Assembly (NCBI GenBank): GCA_016293265.1
Contig: JAEDEN010000043.1
Location: forward strand, 1-14,810
Direction of reading: 5' to 3'
Length of the DNA stretch: 14,810 nucleotides
Origin: Oscillospiraceae bacterium
Lineage (GTDB): Bacteria > Bacillota > Clostridia > Oscillospirales > Oscillospiraceae
Shown: one piece after another, positions 4,696 to 14,549 of the stretch
Position numbering within the stretch: the stretch's first letter is position 1
Layout of the letters: every line of letters begins with the position of its first letter
The notes under the pieces: generated by a model
What the model was told of the DNA's origin: nothing
Database searches by the model: none
Seen by the model: the letters and a program-made list of their open reading frames with translations, nothing else
Position numbers and translations under genes: made by a program

Positions 4696-6426
4696 TTACT
4701 TTTTGAAGCTGTCCTTCAAAGAGACGCTGCGGTTAAACACCAGATGCGCGGGAGAGGAATCCTTGCTGTCCATGCAGAAATAGCCCAGGCGCATGAACTG
4801 GAAGGAGGGCGCGGTTTTGCCAGCCTTTTCAGACTCCTCATACTTCTCGGCAGCGGCCTTCATACCGACTTCCACCTTGCAGCCATGCAGCACTTCCAAA
4901 GAGGCGGGATTCAGGCAGTCGATGAAGTCCTTGTCCGCGCCGTCGGGATCGGCGTCGGTAAAGAGGTAGTCATAGAGGCGGACCTCAGCGTCAATGGAGC
5001 TGGAGCCATCCACCCAATGGATGGTGGCACCCTTCACCTTGCGTCCATCGGCAGGGTCACCACCCCGGCTTTCGGGATCATACTCGCACAGGACCTCAGT
5101 GATGTTGCCGTCTTCATCCTTCACGCAGCCGGTGCAGGTGATAAGGTAGGCACCCTTCAAACGGCACTCGGGGCCGCCGGGGAACAGGCGCTTATACTTG
5201 GGTACAGGCGTCTCCATAAAGTCGTCCGCCTCGATCCAGAGGTTGCGGGAGAAGGTGATCTCACGGGTGCCGGCGGCGGGGTCCATGGGGTTGTTTTCAA
5301 CGCTCACGGTCTCCACCTGGCCCTCGGGATAGTTGGTGACAGTAAGCTTGATGGGGCGGAGGACAGCCATGGTGCGCTGGGCGGTCTCATTCAGGTCCTC
5401 ACGCAGGCAGTGCTCCAGGAAGCCATAGTCCACGGTGGAATCGGCCTTGGAAACGCCGATACGCTCACAGAAGTTGCGGATGGAGCGGGAGGTATAGCCC
5501 CGGCGGCGCAGGCCGCAGAGGGTAGGCATACGGGGATCGTCCCAGCCGGAAACACGGCCTTCCTCCACCAGACGGCGCAGCTTGCGCTTGCTCATGACCG
5601 TGTAGTTGATACCAAGGCGGGCAAACTCGATCTGGCGGGGCTTGCTGGGGACGTCGGTATTGTCGATGACCCAGTTGTAAAGGGGGCGGTGCGCCTCATA
5701 CTCCAGGGAGCAAAGGCTGTGGGTAATGCCCTCCAACGCATCCTGAATGGGGTGGGCAAAGTCATACATGGGGAAAATGCACCACTTGGTGCCCTGGCGG
5801 TGATGCTCGATATAGCGGATACGGTAGATGACAGGATCGCGCATATTGAAGTTACCGGAGGCAAGGTCGATCTTGGCGCGCAGGGTGTACTTGCCCTCGG
5901 GGAACTCGCCGTTGCGCATCCGCTGGAACAGGTCAAGGCTCTCCTCGATGGGACGGTCACGCCAGGGGCTTCTGGCGGGCACGCCAATGCTGCCGCGATA
6001 CTCGCGGAACTCCTCCGGCGTCAGCTCGCAGACATAGGCCAGCCCCTTCTTGATGAGTCCGATGGCCAGCTCGTAGGTCTTTTCAAAGTAGTCGGAGCCG
6101 TAGTACATACGGTCTCCCCAGTCAAAGCCCAGCCAGTGGATATCCTCCTGGATGGCCTCCACAAATTCGGTATCCTCCTTGGCGGGGTTGGTATCGTCAA
6201 AGCGGAGGTTGCACAGGCCGCCATACTTTTCGGCGGTGCCAAAGTCGATGGTCAGGGCCTTGCAGTGGCCAATGTGCAGGTAGCCGTTGGGCTCGGGAGG
6301 AAAACGGGTATGGACCCGCATACCGGCATACTGTCCGCCGGGGGCGATGTCCTCGTCAATGAAAGCGTGGATAAAATTCCGGCTTTCCGTGGGTTCTTCC
6401 ATCGTGGTCTTGATCTCGTCAGCCAT
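4696..6426 (-). CDS. glnS: glutaminyl-tRNA synthetase
   Basis: Class I aminoacyl-tRNA synthetase that charges tRNA-Gln with glutamine in the cytoplasm. The 576-residue protein has the GlnRS form of the first signature, PPEPNGYLHIGH (HIGH at 51-54). Then come RFDDTNP (about 75-81), GlnRS-type YYGSDYFEKTYEL (about 108-120), and the second signature VMSKRKL (277-283). Two C-terminal beta-barrel anticodon-binding domains follow (from about 340 to the end; PIKLTVTNYPEG, FPGGPECRLKGAYLI). Length is close to the E. coli enzyme (554). I chose the ATG at 6424-6426 because it gives MADEIKTT and is preceded by GGAAGGA; an in-frame ATG 13 codons earlier lies near the predicted transcription start. It has its own promoter and terminator. 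Many Firmicutes lack this enzyme and use GatCAB. Confidence 0.95.
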   Translation of the reverse strand: MADEIKTTMEEPTESRNFIHAFIDEDIAPGGQYAGMRVHTRFPPEPNGYLHIGHCKALTIDFGTAEKYGGLCNLRFDDTNPAKEDTEFVEAIQEDIHWLGFDWGDRMYYGSDYFEKTYELAIGLIKKGLAYVCELTPEEFREYRGSIGVPARSPWRDRPIEESLDLFQRMRNGEFPEGKYTLRAKIDLASGNFNMRDPVIYRIRYIEHHRQGTKWCIFPMYDFAHPIQDALEGITHSLCSLEYEAHRPLYNWVIDNTDVPSKPRQIEFARLGINYTVMSKRKLRRLVEEGRVSGWDDPRMPTLCGLRRRGYTSRSIRNFCERIGVSKADSTVDYGFLEHCLREDLNETAQRTMAVLRPIKLTVTNYPEGQVETVSVENNPMDPAAGTREITFSRNLWIEADDFMETPVPKYKRLFPGGPECRLKGAYLITCTGCVKDEDGNITEVLCEYDPESRGGDPADGRKVKGATIHWVDGSSSIDAEVRLYDYLFTDADPDGADKDFIDCLNPASLEVLHGCKVEVGMKAAAEKYEESEKAGKTAPSFQFMRLGYFCMDSKDSSPAHLVFNRSVSLKDSFKK

Positions 6427-6476
6427 GGAATCACAGTCCTTCCTTTGCAAGTTTGAAACATACAATATTGGACTGT

Positions 6477-6505
6477 ATTATACAGAACTCTTTCCCGAAT
6501 TGCAA
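6477..6505 (-). promoter_or_regulatory. sigma-A promoter for glnS
   Basis: On the minus strand TTGCAA (6500-6505) and a perfect TATAAT (6477-6482) are separated by 17 bases. The predicted start near 6470 leaves a leader of about 45 nt, too short for a T-box. Confidence 0.78.
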
Positions 6506-6520
6506 GAAAAATCCAACACA

Positions 6521-6536
6521 GGCCGTCAAAGCGGCC
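6521..6536 (-). terminator. weak terminator after the DUF6514 gene
   Basis: GGCCG (6521-6525) and CGGCC (6532-6536) form a 5-bp stem just after the DUF6514 stop. On the minus strand a T-rich run (ATTTTT) appears only about 10 bases later, so termination may be inefficient and some read-through into glnS is possible. Confidence 0.3.
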
Positions 6537-6539
6537 TCC

Positions 6540-6788
6540 TCAGCGCAAAAGCCAGTCCTCCACCACATCCCGCATCGTCACCGGCGTGACACCGCAGCGC
6601 CGCAAAATCCTGATAAGGGCTGTTATGCCCGCCTTTTCGGACGTCACATCCGGGATGCTTTCCTCTTCCCCGTCATACTCCGCCGCAACGCCGTAAAGGG
6701 CTGTTCCATCCTCCGATCTTTCTCTCAGCAGATAATACCGGATGGGTAAGCCCAAACATTCTGATCCCCCAGCCAGTGTTCTCTCCAT
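6540..6788 (-). CDS. DUF6514 family protein
   Basis: An 82-residue soluble protein that I recognise as DUF6514-like, a small family of unknown function in Oscillospiraceae and related Clostridia. Visible features are RYYLLRERSEDGTALYGVAAEY (a two-stranded hairpin, about 17-38), an acidic turn (DGEEESIPDVTSE), and a C-terminal helical part (ITALIRILRRCGVTPVTMRDVVEDWL). There is no signal peptide, membrane segment or catalytic motif. GGAGAGAGG precedes the ATG. It lies upstream of glnS on the same strand but is separated by a weak hairpin and the glnS promoter. I found no convincing sigma-A promoter upstream; TTGACA occurs twice (21 bp apart) without a well-spaced -10. No function is claimed. 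Confidence 0.75.
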   Translation of the reverse strand: MERTLAGGSECLGLPIRYYLLRERSEDGTALYGVAAEYDGEEESIPDVTSEKAGITALIRILRRCGVTPVTMRDVVEDWLLR

Positions 6789-6871
6789 AGGTGCCTCTCT
6801 CCTTTTTTAATCTTCTTTCCTCCAATATAACCCATTGGCGTGTCAATTGATGCCGAATTTTGTCAAAAGGC

Positions 6872-6913
6872 AAAAAAAGGTGTGCCATACCCACTCTTTG
6901 GGATATGGCACAC
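6872..6913 (-). terminator. strong terminator of the XRE-comEC-holA-RNase M5 operon
   Basis: GTGTGCCATA (6880-6889) and TATGGCACAC (6904-6913) form a 10-bp perfect stem, extended inward by CCC/GGG with one bulge. On the minus strand the stem is followed by CC and seven Ts (complement of 6872-6878). It lies 10 bases after the RNase M5-like stop codon. Confidence 0.88.
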
Positions 6914-6923
6914 GAAGAAGCAT

Positions 6924-7511
6924 TTAGAGTTCTTCAGCAAAACGGAGAAAGCTCTCCCGGTCGTAAAGGAGGTTCAGCGCCTCCAGAAGGCCGTTGGCAT
7001 TGAGATGCTCCGGCAGGTCCAGCTTCTCCAAAAGGGCCGATCGCTTCTGTGCGGCGTTCATGCCGCCTGTCAGGCCCAGCGCGAAAAGATCTGCCTTTGT
7101 GATGGGGTCACCAGCCGTCTTCTCTTCCTCATCCAGGAAGGTGGCTCCGGCGCGGCGGAGGGCTTCCAGCAGCACCTCCGGCCGCATTCCCTCCACGCCC
7201 AGCTTCCCCTCCTTGCCTGGGGCGCGCTTGCGGCGCTCCTTGCCGTAAATATCAGGGATATACGCCTGCTTGACAAGATTCCTCGGCAAGGCGCCCTTGA
7301 GATAATTACGGATGACAAAGCCGGCGCCGTCGCTGTCCGTGAGGACGATGAGGCCCTGCTTTTGGGCAAGGCGGCGGAGGAAGGCCAGTTTTTCCCTGTC
7401 GTTGAACACGGAAAAGCCGCCGAGGGTGATAATGGTGGCATCCACCACCTGGGAGAGGGCGTTTTTGTCATATCTGCCCTCCACTACGATGACTTCCCTG
7501 ATTTTTCTCAT
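6924..7511 (-). CDS. rnmV: RNase M5-like Toprim protein (DUF4093)
   Basis: A 195-residue protein with an N-terminal Toprim domain and a C-terminal DUF4093/RNase M5-type domain. RNase M5 matures 5S rRNA in Bacillus. Toprim motifs are visible: VIVVEGRYDKNAL (catalytic Glu at 11) and the DxD motif IVLTDSDGAG (about 55-64). The family also shares KLGVEGM (about 103-109) and ADLFALGLTGG. The clostridial form (EGRYDKNALSQVVDATII) differs from Bacillus RnmV (EGRDD), so the 5S rRNA substrate is inferred and the family is often annotated only as Toprim/DUF4093. Its ATG overlaps the holA stop as ATGA, with no strong ribosome binding site, which suggests translational coupling. It is the last gene of the operon. 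Confidence 0.75.
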   Translation of the reverse strand: MRKIREVIVVEGRYDKNALSQVVDATIITLGGFSVFNDREKLAFLRRLAQKQGLIVLTDSDGAGFVIRNYLKGALPRNLVKQAYIPDIYGKERRKRAPGKEGKLGVEGMRPEVLLEALRRAGATFLDEEEKTAGDPITKADLFALGLTGGMNAAQKRSALLEKLDLPEHLNANGLLEALNLLYDRESFLRFAEEL

Positions 7512-8557
7512 TTTCGTCGCGCCCCCAGTGCGATGAGAAGGAGCTTCAGCTCCCCTGCCGCGTCGATCCCCCGCTCACTCTTCATACGCCGGTCCAGCAC
7601 CTGGCACATCTTCACCGCATCGGCACACCAGTCTGCGGTGGTGCGCCTGGCGGCGTTCATAAGGAGCTTAGCCGGATAATCGGACTTCATCTCCCAAAGC
7701 TCCATCAGCCAATACTTATCCCGTCCGCTGTCGATGGCAAGGCGGGCAGTATAGATGCGCCGAAGCTGGCTGCCCAGGGCAGCCAGGATCATAATGGGCT
7801 CCTGCTGCATCTTGAGAAGATCCCCCAAAATGGAGGCGGCCAAATCATAGTTTCCCTGCAGCACCGCGTCGGAAAGCTTGAACACCTCCGCTGAGAGGAC
7901 AGGGTCCGCCACCGCGTCGATGTCCTTCTGGGTGATGGTCTTTCCCTTGGCGTAAGCGCCGATTTTGGCAATCTCCGGCACAAGCCCCGTCATCAGTCCC
8001 CCGCAGGTGAAAATCAAATACTCCGCCGTCTGGCGGTCGATCTCCTTGTCCAGGGCCCGGAAACGGCGGACGATCCAGGCCACAAGATCGCTGCTGTCCG
8101 CCTGGCGGAATTCCACCGTCTCCACATGGTCGGCGATGGCCTTGCAGAGCTTTTTCAAGGTGCGGTTGGGCTTATACTCCACGGTGTCATACACGAACAC
8201 CACGCAGCAGTACTCCGGGATATCCCCCAGGAAGGCGATGAGTTTTTCCCGCTGCTCCTCTCCAAGCCGGAACAAATCGTAATCCGAAACCACCAGCAGC
8301 GTCCGCTCCGCCATCATGGGCATGGCCTCCGCCATCTCCGCAAGGCTCTGAACGGTAACGTCCTTTCCCTCCAGGGTATGGAAATTGAACTCCTCAAACC
8401 CTTCGGGGATGAGCTTTTTGCGCAACTCTCCCAGGTAGTATTCCCTGAGATAGCTCTCCTCCCCGTAAAAGAGATAGGCGCTGCCCAGCGTTCCCGCGGC
8501 AAGATCGCTCTTTAATTTCTGGAAGGCCTCTTTTCCGGCCTTTTTTGTGCTTGCCAT
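7508..8557 (-). CDS. holA: DNA polymerase III delta subunit
   Basis: Delta subunit of the clamp loader, which opens the beta sliding clamp so it can be placed on DNA. The 349-residue protein shows SAYLFYGEESYLREYYLGEL (about 26-45), the degenerate Walker-A region typical of delta. It also has AEAMPMMAERTLLVV (the clamp-contact region follows FHTLEGKDV), and a C-terminal helical collar (ILAALGSQLRRIYTARL; ERGIDAAGELKLLLIAL). I chose the ATG at 8555-8557 over an upstream in-frame ATG inside comEC. The sequence AAAGGTGA, which contains the comEC stop codon, lies 5 bases before it and acts as the ribosome binding site. comEC followed by holA is a common order in Firmicutes. The stop overlaps the RNase M5-like start. 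Confidence 0.92.
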   Translation of the reverse strand: MASTKKAGKEAFQKLKSDLAAGTLGSAYLFYGEESYLREYYLGELRKKLIPEGFEEFNFHTLEGKDVTVQSLAEMAEAMPMMAERTLLVVSDYDLFRLGEEQREKLIAFLGDIPEYCCVVFVYDTVEYKPNRTLKKLCKAIADHVETVEFRQADSSDLVAWIVRRFRALDKEIDRQTAEYLIFTCGGLMTGLVPEIAKIGAYAKGKTITQKDIDAVADPVLSAEVFKLSDAVLQGNYDLAASILGDLLKMQQEPIMILAALGSQLRRIYTARLAIDSGRDKYWLMELWEMKSDYPAKLLMNAARRTTADWCADAVKMCQVLDRRMKSERGIDAAGELKLLLIALGARRK

Positions 8558-8562
8558 GATGG

Positions 8563-10812
8563 TCACCTTTCGTTCAATGATATATGGATGTCCCCATGCA
8601 GGTCGGTGCGGTAAATGGAGCACCCCTGCTTTGCAAGGCGCTGAAGCGTCGCCTCCGCAGGGTGGCCGTAGCTGTTGCTGCCTACGCTGATGCAGGCAAT
8701 CTTGGGCCGCAGCGCCTCCAGAAGGACTTCAGAGGTGGAGCTCTTCGCCCCGTGGTGACCCGCCACCAAAACGCTTGCCCCGGGAATGGTATAGGCCTCA
8801 AGCAGGGCCTCTTCCGTCCTGCAGGACATATCGCCGGTGATGAAGATGGATTCCGTGCCGGACATGGCAAGGGCGGAAAGCCCCCTCTGGTTATCGTCCT
8901 TCTCCCCCACCGGCGGGTAGACCGTCAGCGTTGTTTCGCCGAAGCGGATGTGGTCCTGGGAGCGGATGATCTTCACCTTGACGCCGCAGGCCTTGGCGGC
9001 GGAGAGAACCTGAGCCTGGAGCCCGGAATCGTCCTCCAGCGGGGAAAGAAGCAGTGTCTTCACGTCCATTCTCGCCAGAAGCCCCTCCACACCGGAGATA
9101 TGGTCGTTATCATAATGGGTCAGAAGCAGATAGTCAAGGGTCCGGCAGCCCATGGAGCGAAGCTGACGGCTTGCGATATCTCCCGCGTCGCACCAACTGC
9201 TGCCGCTGCCGCAGTCCACCAGTACGAATTCCTCTCCGGACTTGAGCAGCACGCTCTGCCCCTGGCCCACATCCAGGACGATGGCGTCCAAACCGCTTTG
9301 ATAGCGCAGCTCACCCAGCTTCACCGTCATGACCAGGGTAAGCGAGGCAAGCAGGACGGCCACAGCATAGGTTCGGCGGACCTTTTTGCCGAAGAAGTAT
9401 GCCAACGCGAAAAGGATATATACATAGGCCAGCCAGAATTTGAGATAGGGGTTGGAAAAATAGACCGCGTGATACGGAAGATGGGCCATCCCCTCCGCCA
9501 CGCCCAGGATGTAGCGGATCAACAGTGCCGGGAAGATACCCAGCAGCCTTGCAATCGGTGGAAAAAAGGCACCGACGCCAACGGTAAGCAGCCCGGAGAA
9601 GAACACAAGGCCCGCCGCCCAAAGGCAAAGCAGGTTGCTGACAGGCGATACCAGCACCAAGATGCCGAAATAGCAGGCGGAGACAGGCACAGTGAATACC
9701 AGTGCGCCCATGGTGGCGGAAAAGGAGGAAATCAGGAAGCAAAGGGCCCTTCCCAGCTTCCGCTCCGCCGTCAGGAAGCGGTAGAGCTTCGGTGTCAGCC
9801 ACAAAATGCCGGCCATGGCAGCAAAGGAAAGCTGCAAGCTGACAGAGCAGGCGGCAAAGGGATTGGCAAGGAGAATGAGAAAGAGGGCGCAGGAAATGGC
9901 CGTGGGCCCGTCGTTGTCCCTTTGTGCCAATGGGGCCAGCAGCAAAAAGGCCAACATGACACAGGAACGCAGCACCGAAGGACTGCAGCCGGTGAGGAGG
10001 GCATAAAAGGCCAAAAGCGCCATGGTGCAGGCTGACAGCAGCCGCCGGCGGTGCCTTCCGATCAGCAGCGCTGCCAGGGCATATAAATACCCGCAGTGCA
10101 TCCCCGAAACAGCCAGGATATGGGAAAGCCCCGCTTCAGAAAGGGCCGCCCTCCCCTGCTCCGAAAGGCCGGAGGTATCTCCTGTGAGGATCGCCACGAG
10201 AAAGCCCGCTGCATCTCCCTCCAGCAGGGAGGAGATCACACCCCGCATGGCCTTCCCCGTCCGCAGCGGCCACCAGCGGGGAGAATCCATCGTTCCCACG
10301 CCATAGGCGGCCTCTCCCTTGGAATAGGCCAGTAAAAATACGCCCTTGGAGGTAAAGGCGGTCACCTCATCCTCCCGGATATGGGCGGCATTCTGGAGGC
10401 GGACCTTGTCCGTGACCGTCTGGCCGGGACAAAGCTGCAGAAGCTGCCCGCCGCCGTAATAAACCGCTTTACCCCGGGAAAAGCCCTCCAGGCGCACCGT
10501 CACTTTTGCGCCCCAGCCGGTTTCAACGGGATAATCGCAAAGCGTCATGGTGAGGGTCTGCTCCGTGTCCGCAAGGGGAAGCATGGGCCCCTGAACAGCC
10601 TGGATATAAAGCCAGTCATATCCCAGGGAAAGGCTCAGCCCCGCGCACACCAGCAGCACCCGCAGCCGCTTTTCTTTCGGCAAAAGCCACCCAACGCCGA
10701 AAAGGGCCAGAAATACGGCACAGCCCGGCAGCAGGTAGTTCTCCGGCAGCAGATACTGCGCGGCAAACACGCCCAGCGCAAAAGCGCCGGTAAATACGGC
10801 CAGCTTCCTCAT
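8563..10812 (-). CDS. comEC: ComEC/Rec2 competence DNA-transport protein
   Basis: Membrane channel that carries single-stranded DNA into the cell during natural transformation. The 749-residue protein is full length. It starts with two hydrophobic segments (about 4-44 and 50-70), then a soluble OB-like domain (about 80-190; DUF4131 type). Next is the Competence domain with LTGDTSGLSEQGRAALSEAG and HILAVSGMH (231-239), SPSVLRSC (277-284) and many membrane helices (about 190-500). The C-terminal metallo-beta-lactamase-like domain (about 508-745) has LDVGQGQS, THYDNDHISG (565-574), ITGD (658-661), GHHGAKSST (685-693) and GHPAEATLQRL. The domain appears intact. There is no clear ribosome binding site: the ATG overlaps the XRE gene stop (ATGA), so translation is probably coupled. 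comEA and comEB are not next to it. Confidence 0.95.
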   Translation of the reverse strand: MRKLAVFTGAFALGVFAAQYLLPENYLLPGCAVFLALFGVGWLLPKEKRLRVLLVCAGLSLSLGYDWLYIQAVQGPMLPLADTEQTLTMTLCDYPVETGWGAKVTVRLEGFSRGKAVYYGGGQLLQLCPGQTVTDKVRLQNAAHIREDEVTAFTSKGVFLLAYSKGEAAYGVGTMDSPRWWPLRTGKAMRGVISSLLEGDAAGFLVAILTGDTSGLSEQGRAALSEAGLSHILAVSGMHCGYLYALAALLIGRHRRRLLSACTMALLAFYALLTGCSPSVLRSCVMLAFLLLAPLAQRDNDGPTAISCALFLILLANPFAACSVSLQLSFAAMAGILWLTPKLYRFLTAERKLGRALCFLISSFSATMGALVFTVPVSACYFGILVLVSPVSNLLCLWAAGLVFFSGLLTVGVGAFFPPIARLLGIFPALLIRYILGVAEGMAHLPYHAVYFSNPYLKFWLAYVYILFALAYFFGKKVRRTYAVAVLLASLTLVMTVKLGELRYQSGLDAIVLDVGQGQSVLLKSGEEFVLVDCGSGSSWCDAGDIASRQLRSMGCRTLDYLLLTHYDNDHISGVEGLLARMDVKTLLLSPLEDDSGLQAQVLSAAKACGVKVKIIRSQDHIRFGETTLTVYPPVGEKDDNQRGLSALAMSGTESIFITGDMSCRTEEALLEAYTIPGASVLVAGHHGAKSSTSEVLLEALRPKIACISVGSNSYGHPAEATLQRLAKQGCSIYRTDLHGDIHISLNER

Positions 10813-11030
10813 CGGCTTCCCAGCGGGGTCTTATCGTCGGTACGCCCCAGAAGGTAGTCCGTGCTGACCTGGTAATAATCGGCCAGCATCACCACCACCC
10901 AGGCGGGAGTCTCCCTCTGACCGCTTTCATAGCGGCGGTAGACGCTGCGCTGCATCCCCAGGAAAGATGCCACCTCCTGCTGGGTCTTGTCCAGGTCTTC
11001 CCGCAGGTCTCTCATGCGTTCAAATTTCAT
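10809..11030 (-). CDS. XRE family helix-turn-helix regulator
   Basis: A 73-residue protein made almost entirely of one Cro/C1-type helix-turn-helix domain. The recognition unit TQQEVASFLGMQRSVYRRYESGQ spans about 16-38, followed by WVVVMLADYYQVSTDYLLGRTDD, typical of XRE repressors. There is no sensor or protease-sensitive domain. GGAGGG lies 6 bases before the ATG. It is the first gene of the operon and its stop overlaps the comEC start by 4 bases, so it is co-translated with the DNA-uptake channel. An inverted repeat at 11045-11067 between the promoter and this gene suggests autoregulation. Which promoters it controls beyond its own is unknown. Confidence 0.88.
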   Translation of the reverse strand: MKFERMRDLREDLDKTQQEVASFLGMQRSVYRRYESGQRETPAWVVVMLADYYQVSTDYLLGRTDDKTPLGSR

Positions 11031-11044
11031 GGCGGCCCTCCAAA

Positions 11045-11067
11045 CGCTTGTATATTGTACCCAAGCG
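11045..11067. promoter_or_regulatory. candidate operator for the XRE regulator
   Basis: CGCTTG (11045-11050) and CAAGCG (11062-11067) form a perfect 6-bp inverted repeat around an 11-base A/T-rich centre. It lies just downstream of the predicted transcription start and upstream of the XRE gene. Size and symmetry suit a dimer of a small XRE repressor. As RNA it would only be a small hairpin, so a DNA operator is the likelier reading. Confidence 0.45.
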
Positions 11068-11080
11068 GAGTCATATCCTT

Positions 11081-11109
11081 ATTATAATGCGGAATGGCCG
11101 AAGCTGCAA
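11081..11109 (-). promoter_or_regulatory. sigma-A promoter for the XRE-comEC-holA operon
   Basis: On the minus strand TTGCAG (11104-11109) and a perfect TATAAT (11081-11086) are separated by 17 bases. Transcription would start near 11074, about 44 bases before the XRE start codon. A second -10-like TACAAT within the operator lacks a matching -35. Confidence 0.78.
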
Positions 11110-11139
11110 GCTCTGAAAGCCATTCCCCTGCCGATTCGG

Positions 11140-11177
11140 AAAAGAAGCGGGAAGGCTGCGCCTTCCCGCTTCTTTTT
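11140..11177 (-). terminator. strong terminator after the HIT gene
   Basis: A 16-bp perfect stem: the left arm is 11140-11155 (core AGAAGCGGGAAGG) and the right arm is 11161-11176, with a 5-base loop (CTGCG). On the minus strand the stem ends in TTTT. It lies 10 bases after the HIT stop and separates the alaS-HIT operon from the XRE promoter. On the plus strand it also ends in a run of Ts, so it can work both ways. Confidence 0.88.
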
Positions 11178-11186
11178 GCCGTACCT

Positions 11187-11525
11187 TCAGCCCGGAGGCC
11201 AGGTCATGTCACGTCCGCTGAGGACGTGGAAATGGAGGTGGAACACGCTCTGGCCCGCCTGCTCTCCGATGTTGGAGACCACGCGGTAGCTCTCCATTCC
11301 CTTCTCCGCGGCAAGCTTGGCGATGACCTCAAAAATATGGGCCACCACGGCGCTGTTTTCGGCATTGACGGCGGAAACGGAGGAAATGTGCTCCTTGGGG
11401 ATCACCAGGAAATGGGTGGGTGCCTGAGGGGCGATGTCATAAAAGGCAAAGCAGACGTCGTCCTCATAGACCTTGTTGCTGGGGATCTCACCGGCGATGA
11501 TCTTGCAGAATAAGCAATCAGACAT
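11187..11525 (-). CDS. HIT family (Hint-type) nucleotide hydrolase
   Basis: A 112-residue histidine-triad protein. Hint-type enzymes hydrolyse AMP linked to amines, including aminoacyl-AMP, and act as cytoplasmic dimers. The triad HLHFH is at 96-100, followed by VLSGRDM. The N-terminus CLFCKIIAGEIPS carries the CxxC (4 and 7) seen in zinc-binding members. VYEDD, FYDIAPQAPTHFLVIPKEHI and NIGEQAGQSVFH are family landmarks. AAAGGAG precedes the ATG. It starts 56 bases after alaS with no convincing promoter between them, only a short palindrome (GGAATATTCC, 11551-11560). It is therefore probably co-transcribed with alaS and under the same T-box. The true substrate is unknown. Confidence 0.93.
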   Translation of the reverse strand: MSDCLFCKIIAGEIPSNKVYEDDVCFAFYDIAPQAPTHFLVIPKEHISSVSAVNAENSAVVAHIFEVIAKLAAEKGMESYRVVSNIGEQAGQSVFHLHFHVLSGRDMTWPPG

Positions 11526-11581
11526 ATGGGTACTCCTTTCTAAGTGTATTGGAATATTCCTTTACAAAGTCTGGTGCAGAA

Positions 11582-14221
<2,640 letters not shown>

Positions 14222-14267
14222 AGTTGTTTTTCCTCCTGTAACTTCATGAATTTGCTTCCGCCATGGT

Positions 14268-14507
14268 ATCAAAAAAGCCTCCGCCCCCTCTTTAGGGGCG
14301 AAGGCTTGCTTCACGGTACCACCCTAATTATCCTCTCCATGGGAGAAGCATCTTAGCCATCCTGTAACGGAGATGACCCGTCCCGCTCGTCGCGGGCTGC
14401 TCCAAAGTGGCTGCCATGCGGCGTGGGCAAGGGGCTTTCACCGTTTCCCCCTTCGCTTGAGCCGGTTTCGCAGGGCTGGCTTTGTCATCGCGTTTTGTCG
14501 ATTAACA
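14268..14507 (-). ncRNA. T-box riboswitch in the alaS leader
   Basis: A leader of about 240 nt carrying the T-box sequence AGGGTGGTACCGTG (complement of 14312-14325), whose UGGU pairs with the tRNA acceptor end ACCA. Other elements in order on the minus strand: a Stem I base with GATGA opposite GGAGC and CAAAG paired with CTTTG; an upper stem (TGCG with CGCA); a Stem II-like hairpin CCCGC/GCGGG (14382-14396); a Stem III hairpin CTTCTCC/GGAGAGG (about 14330-14349); then the T-box and the terminator. An alanine codon GCC followed by A (complement of 14409-14411) sits in the loop expected for the specifier, with GCA next to it as the alternative. The pairing was done by eye. Uncharged tRNA-Ala would stabilise the antiterminator and turn alaS on. 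Confidence 0.92.
14271..14306 (-). terminator. T-box regulated terminator
   Basis: On the minus strand AGCCTTCGCCCCT, loop AAAG, then AGGGGGCGGAGGCT with one mismatch and a bulge, followed by six Ts (complement of 14271-14276). The left arm directly follows the T-box sequence, so formation of the antiterminator and the terminator exclude each other. Confidence 0.9.
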
Positions 14508-14513
14508 GTCTAC

Positions 14514-14541
14514 ATTATATCCGTTTTTCTCCGTTTGTCAA
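14514..14541 (-). promoter_or_regulatory. sigma-A promoter for the alaS leader
   Basis: On the minus strand consensus TTGACA (14536-14541) and consensus TATAAT (14514-14519) are separated by 16 bases. The -35 lies only 8 bases beyond the stop of the preceding cysteine-cluster gene. It is the best sigma-A promoter in the window, as expected where control is exerted by attenuation rather than at initiation. Confidence 0.85.
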
Positions 14542-14549
14542 CGGAAAAA

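Noticed and set aside
4465..6456. A 663-codon open frame on the plus strand opposite glnS
   Set aside because: Antisense shadow of glnS with a hydrophobic Ala/Gly/Val/Leu-rich composition typical of such frames. It starts in the repeated hairpin and has no ribosome binding site.
6841..6867. Two TTGACA hexamers on the minus strand upstream of the DUF6514 gene as a promoter
   Set aside because: Neither has a -10 element at 16-18 bases; the nearby TTATAT is only about 10 bases from the second hexamer. I left the promoter unassigned.
8558..8623. A 22-residue N-terminal extension of HolA
   Set aside because: It overlaps the end of comEC in another frame, and the ATG at 8557 has a ribosome binding site and the usual delta-subunit start.
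8584..10035. A 483-codon open frame on the plus strand opposite comEC
   Set aside because: Antisense shadow. The minus strand has all ComEC motifs without interruption.
14222..14314. A 31-residue N-terminal extension of AlaRS
   Set aside because: It would be translated from the T-box sequence and terminator. The ATG at 14221 has AGGAGG and gives the normal AlaRS start.
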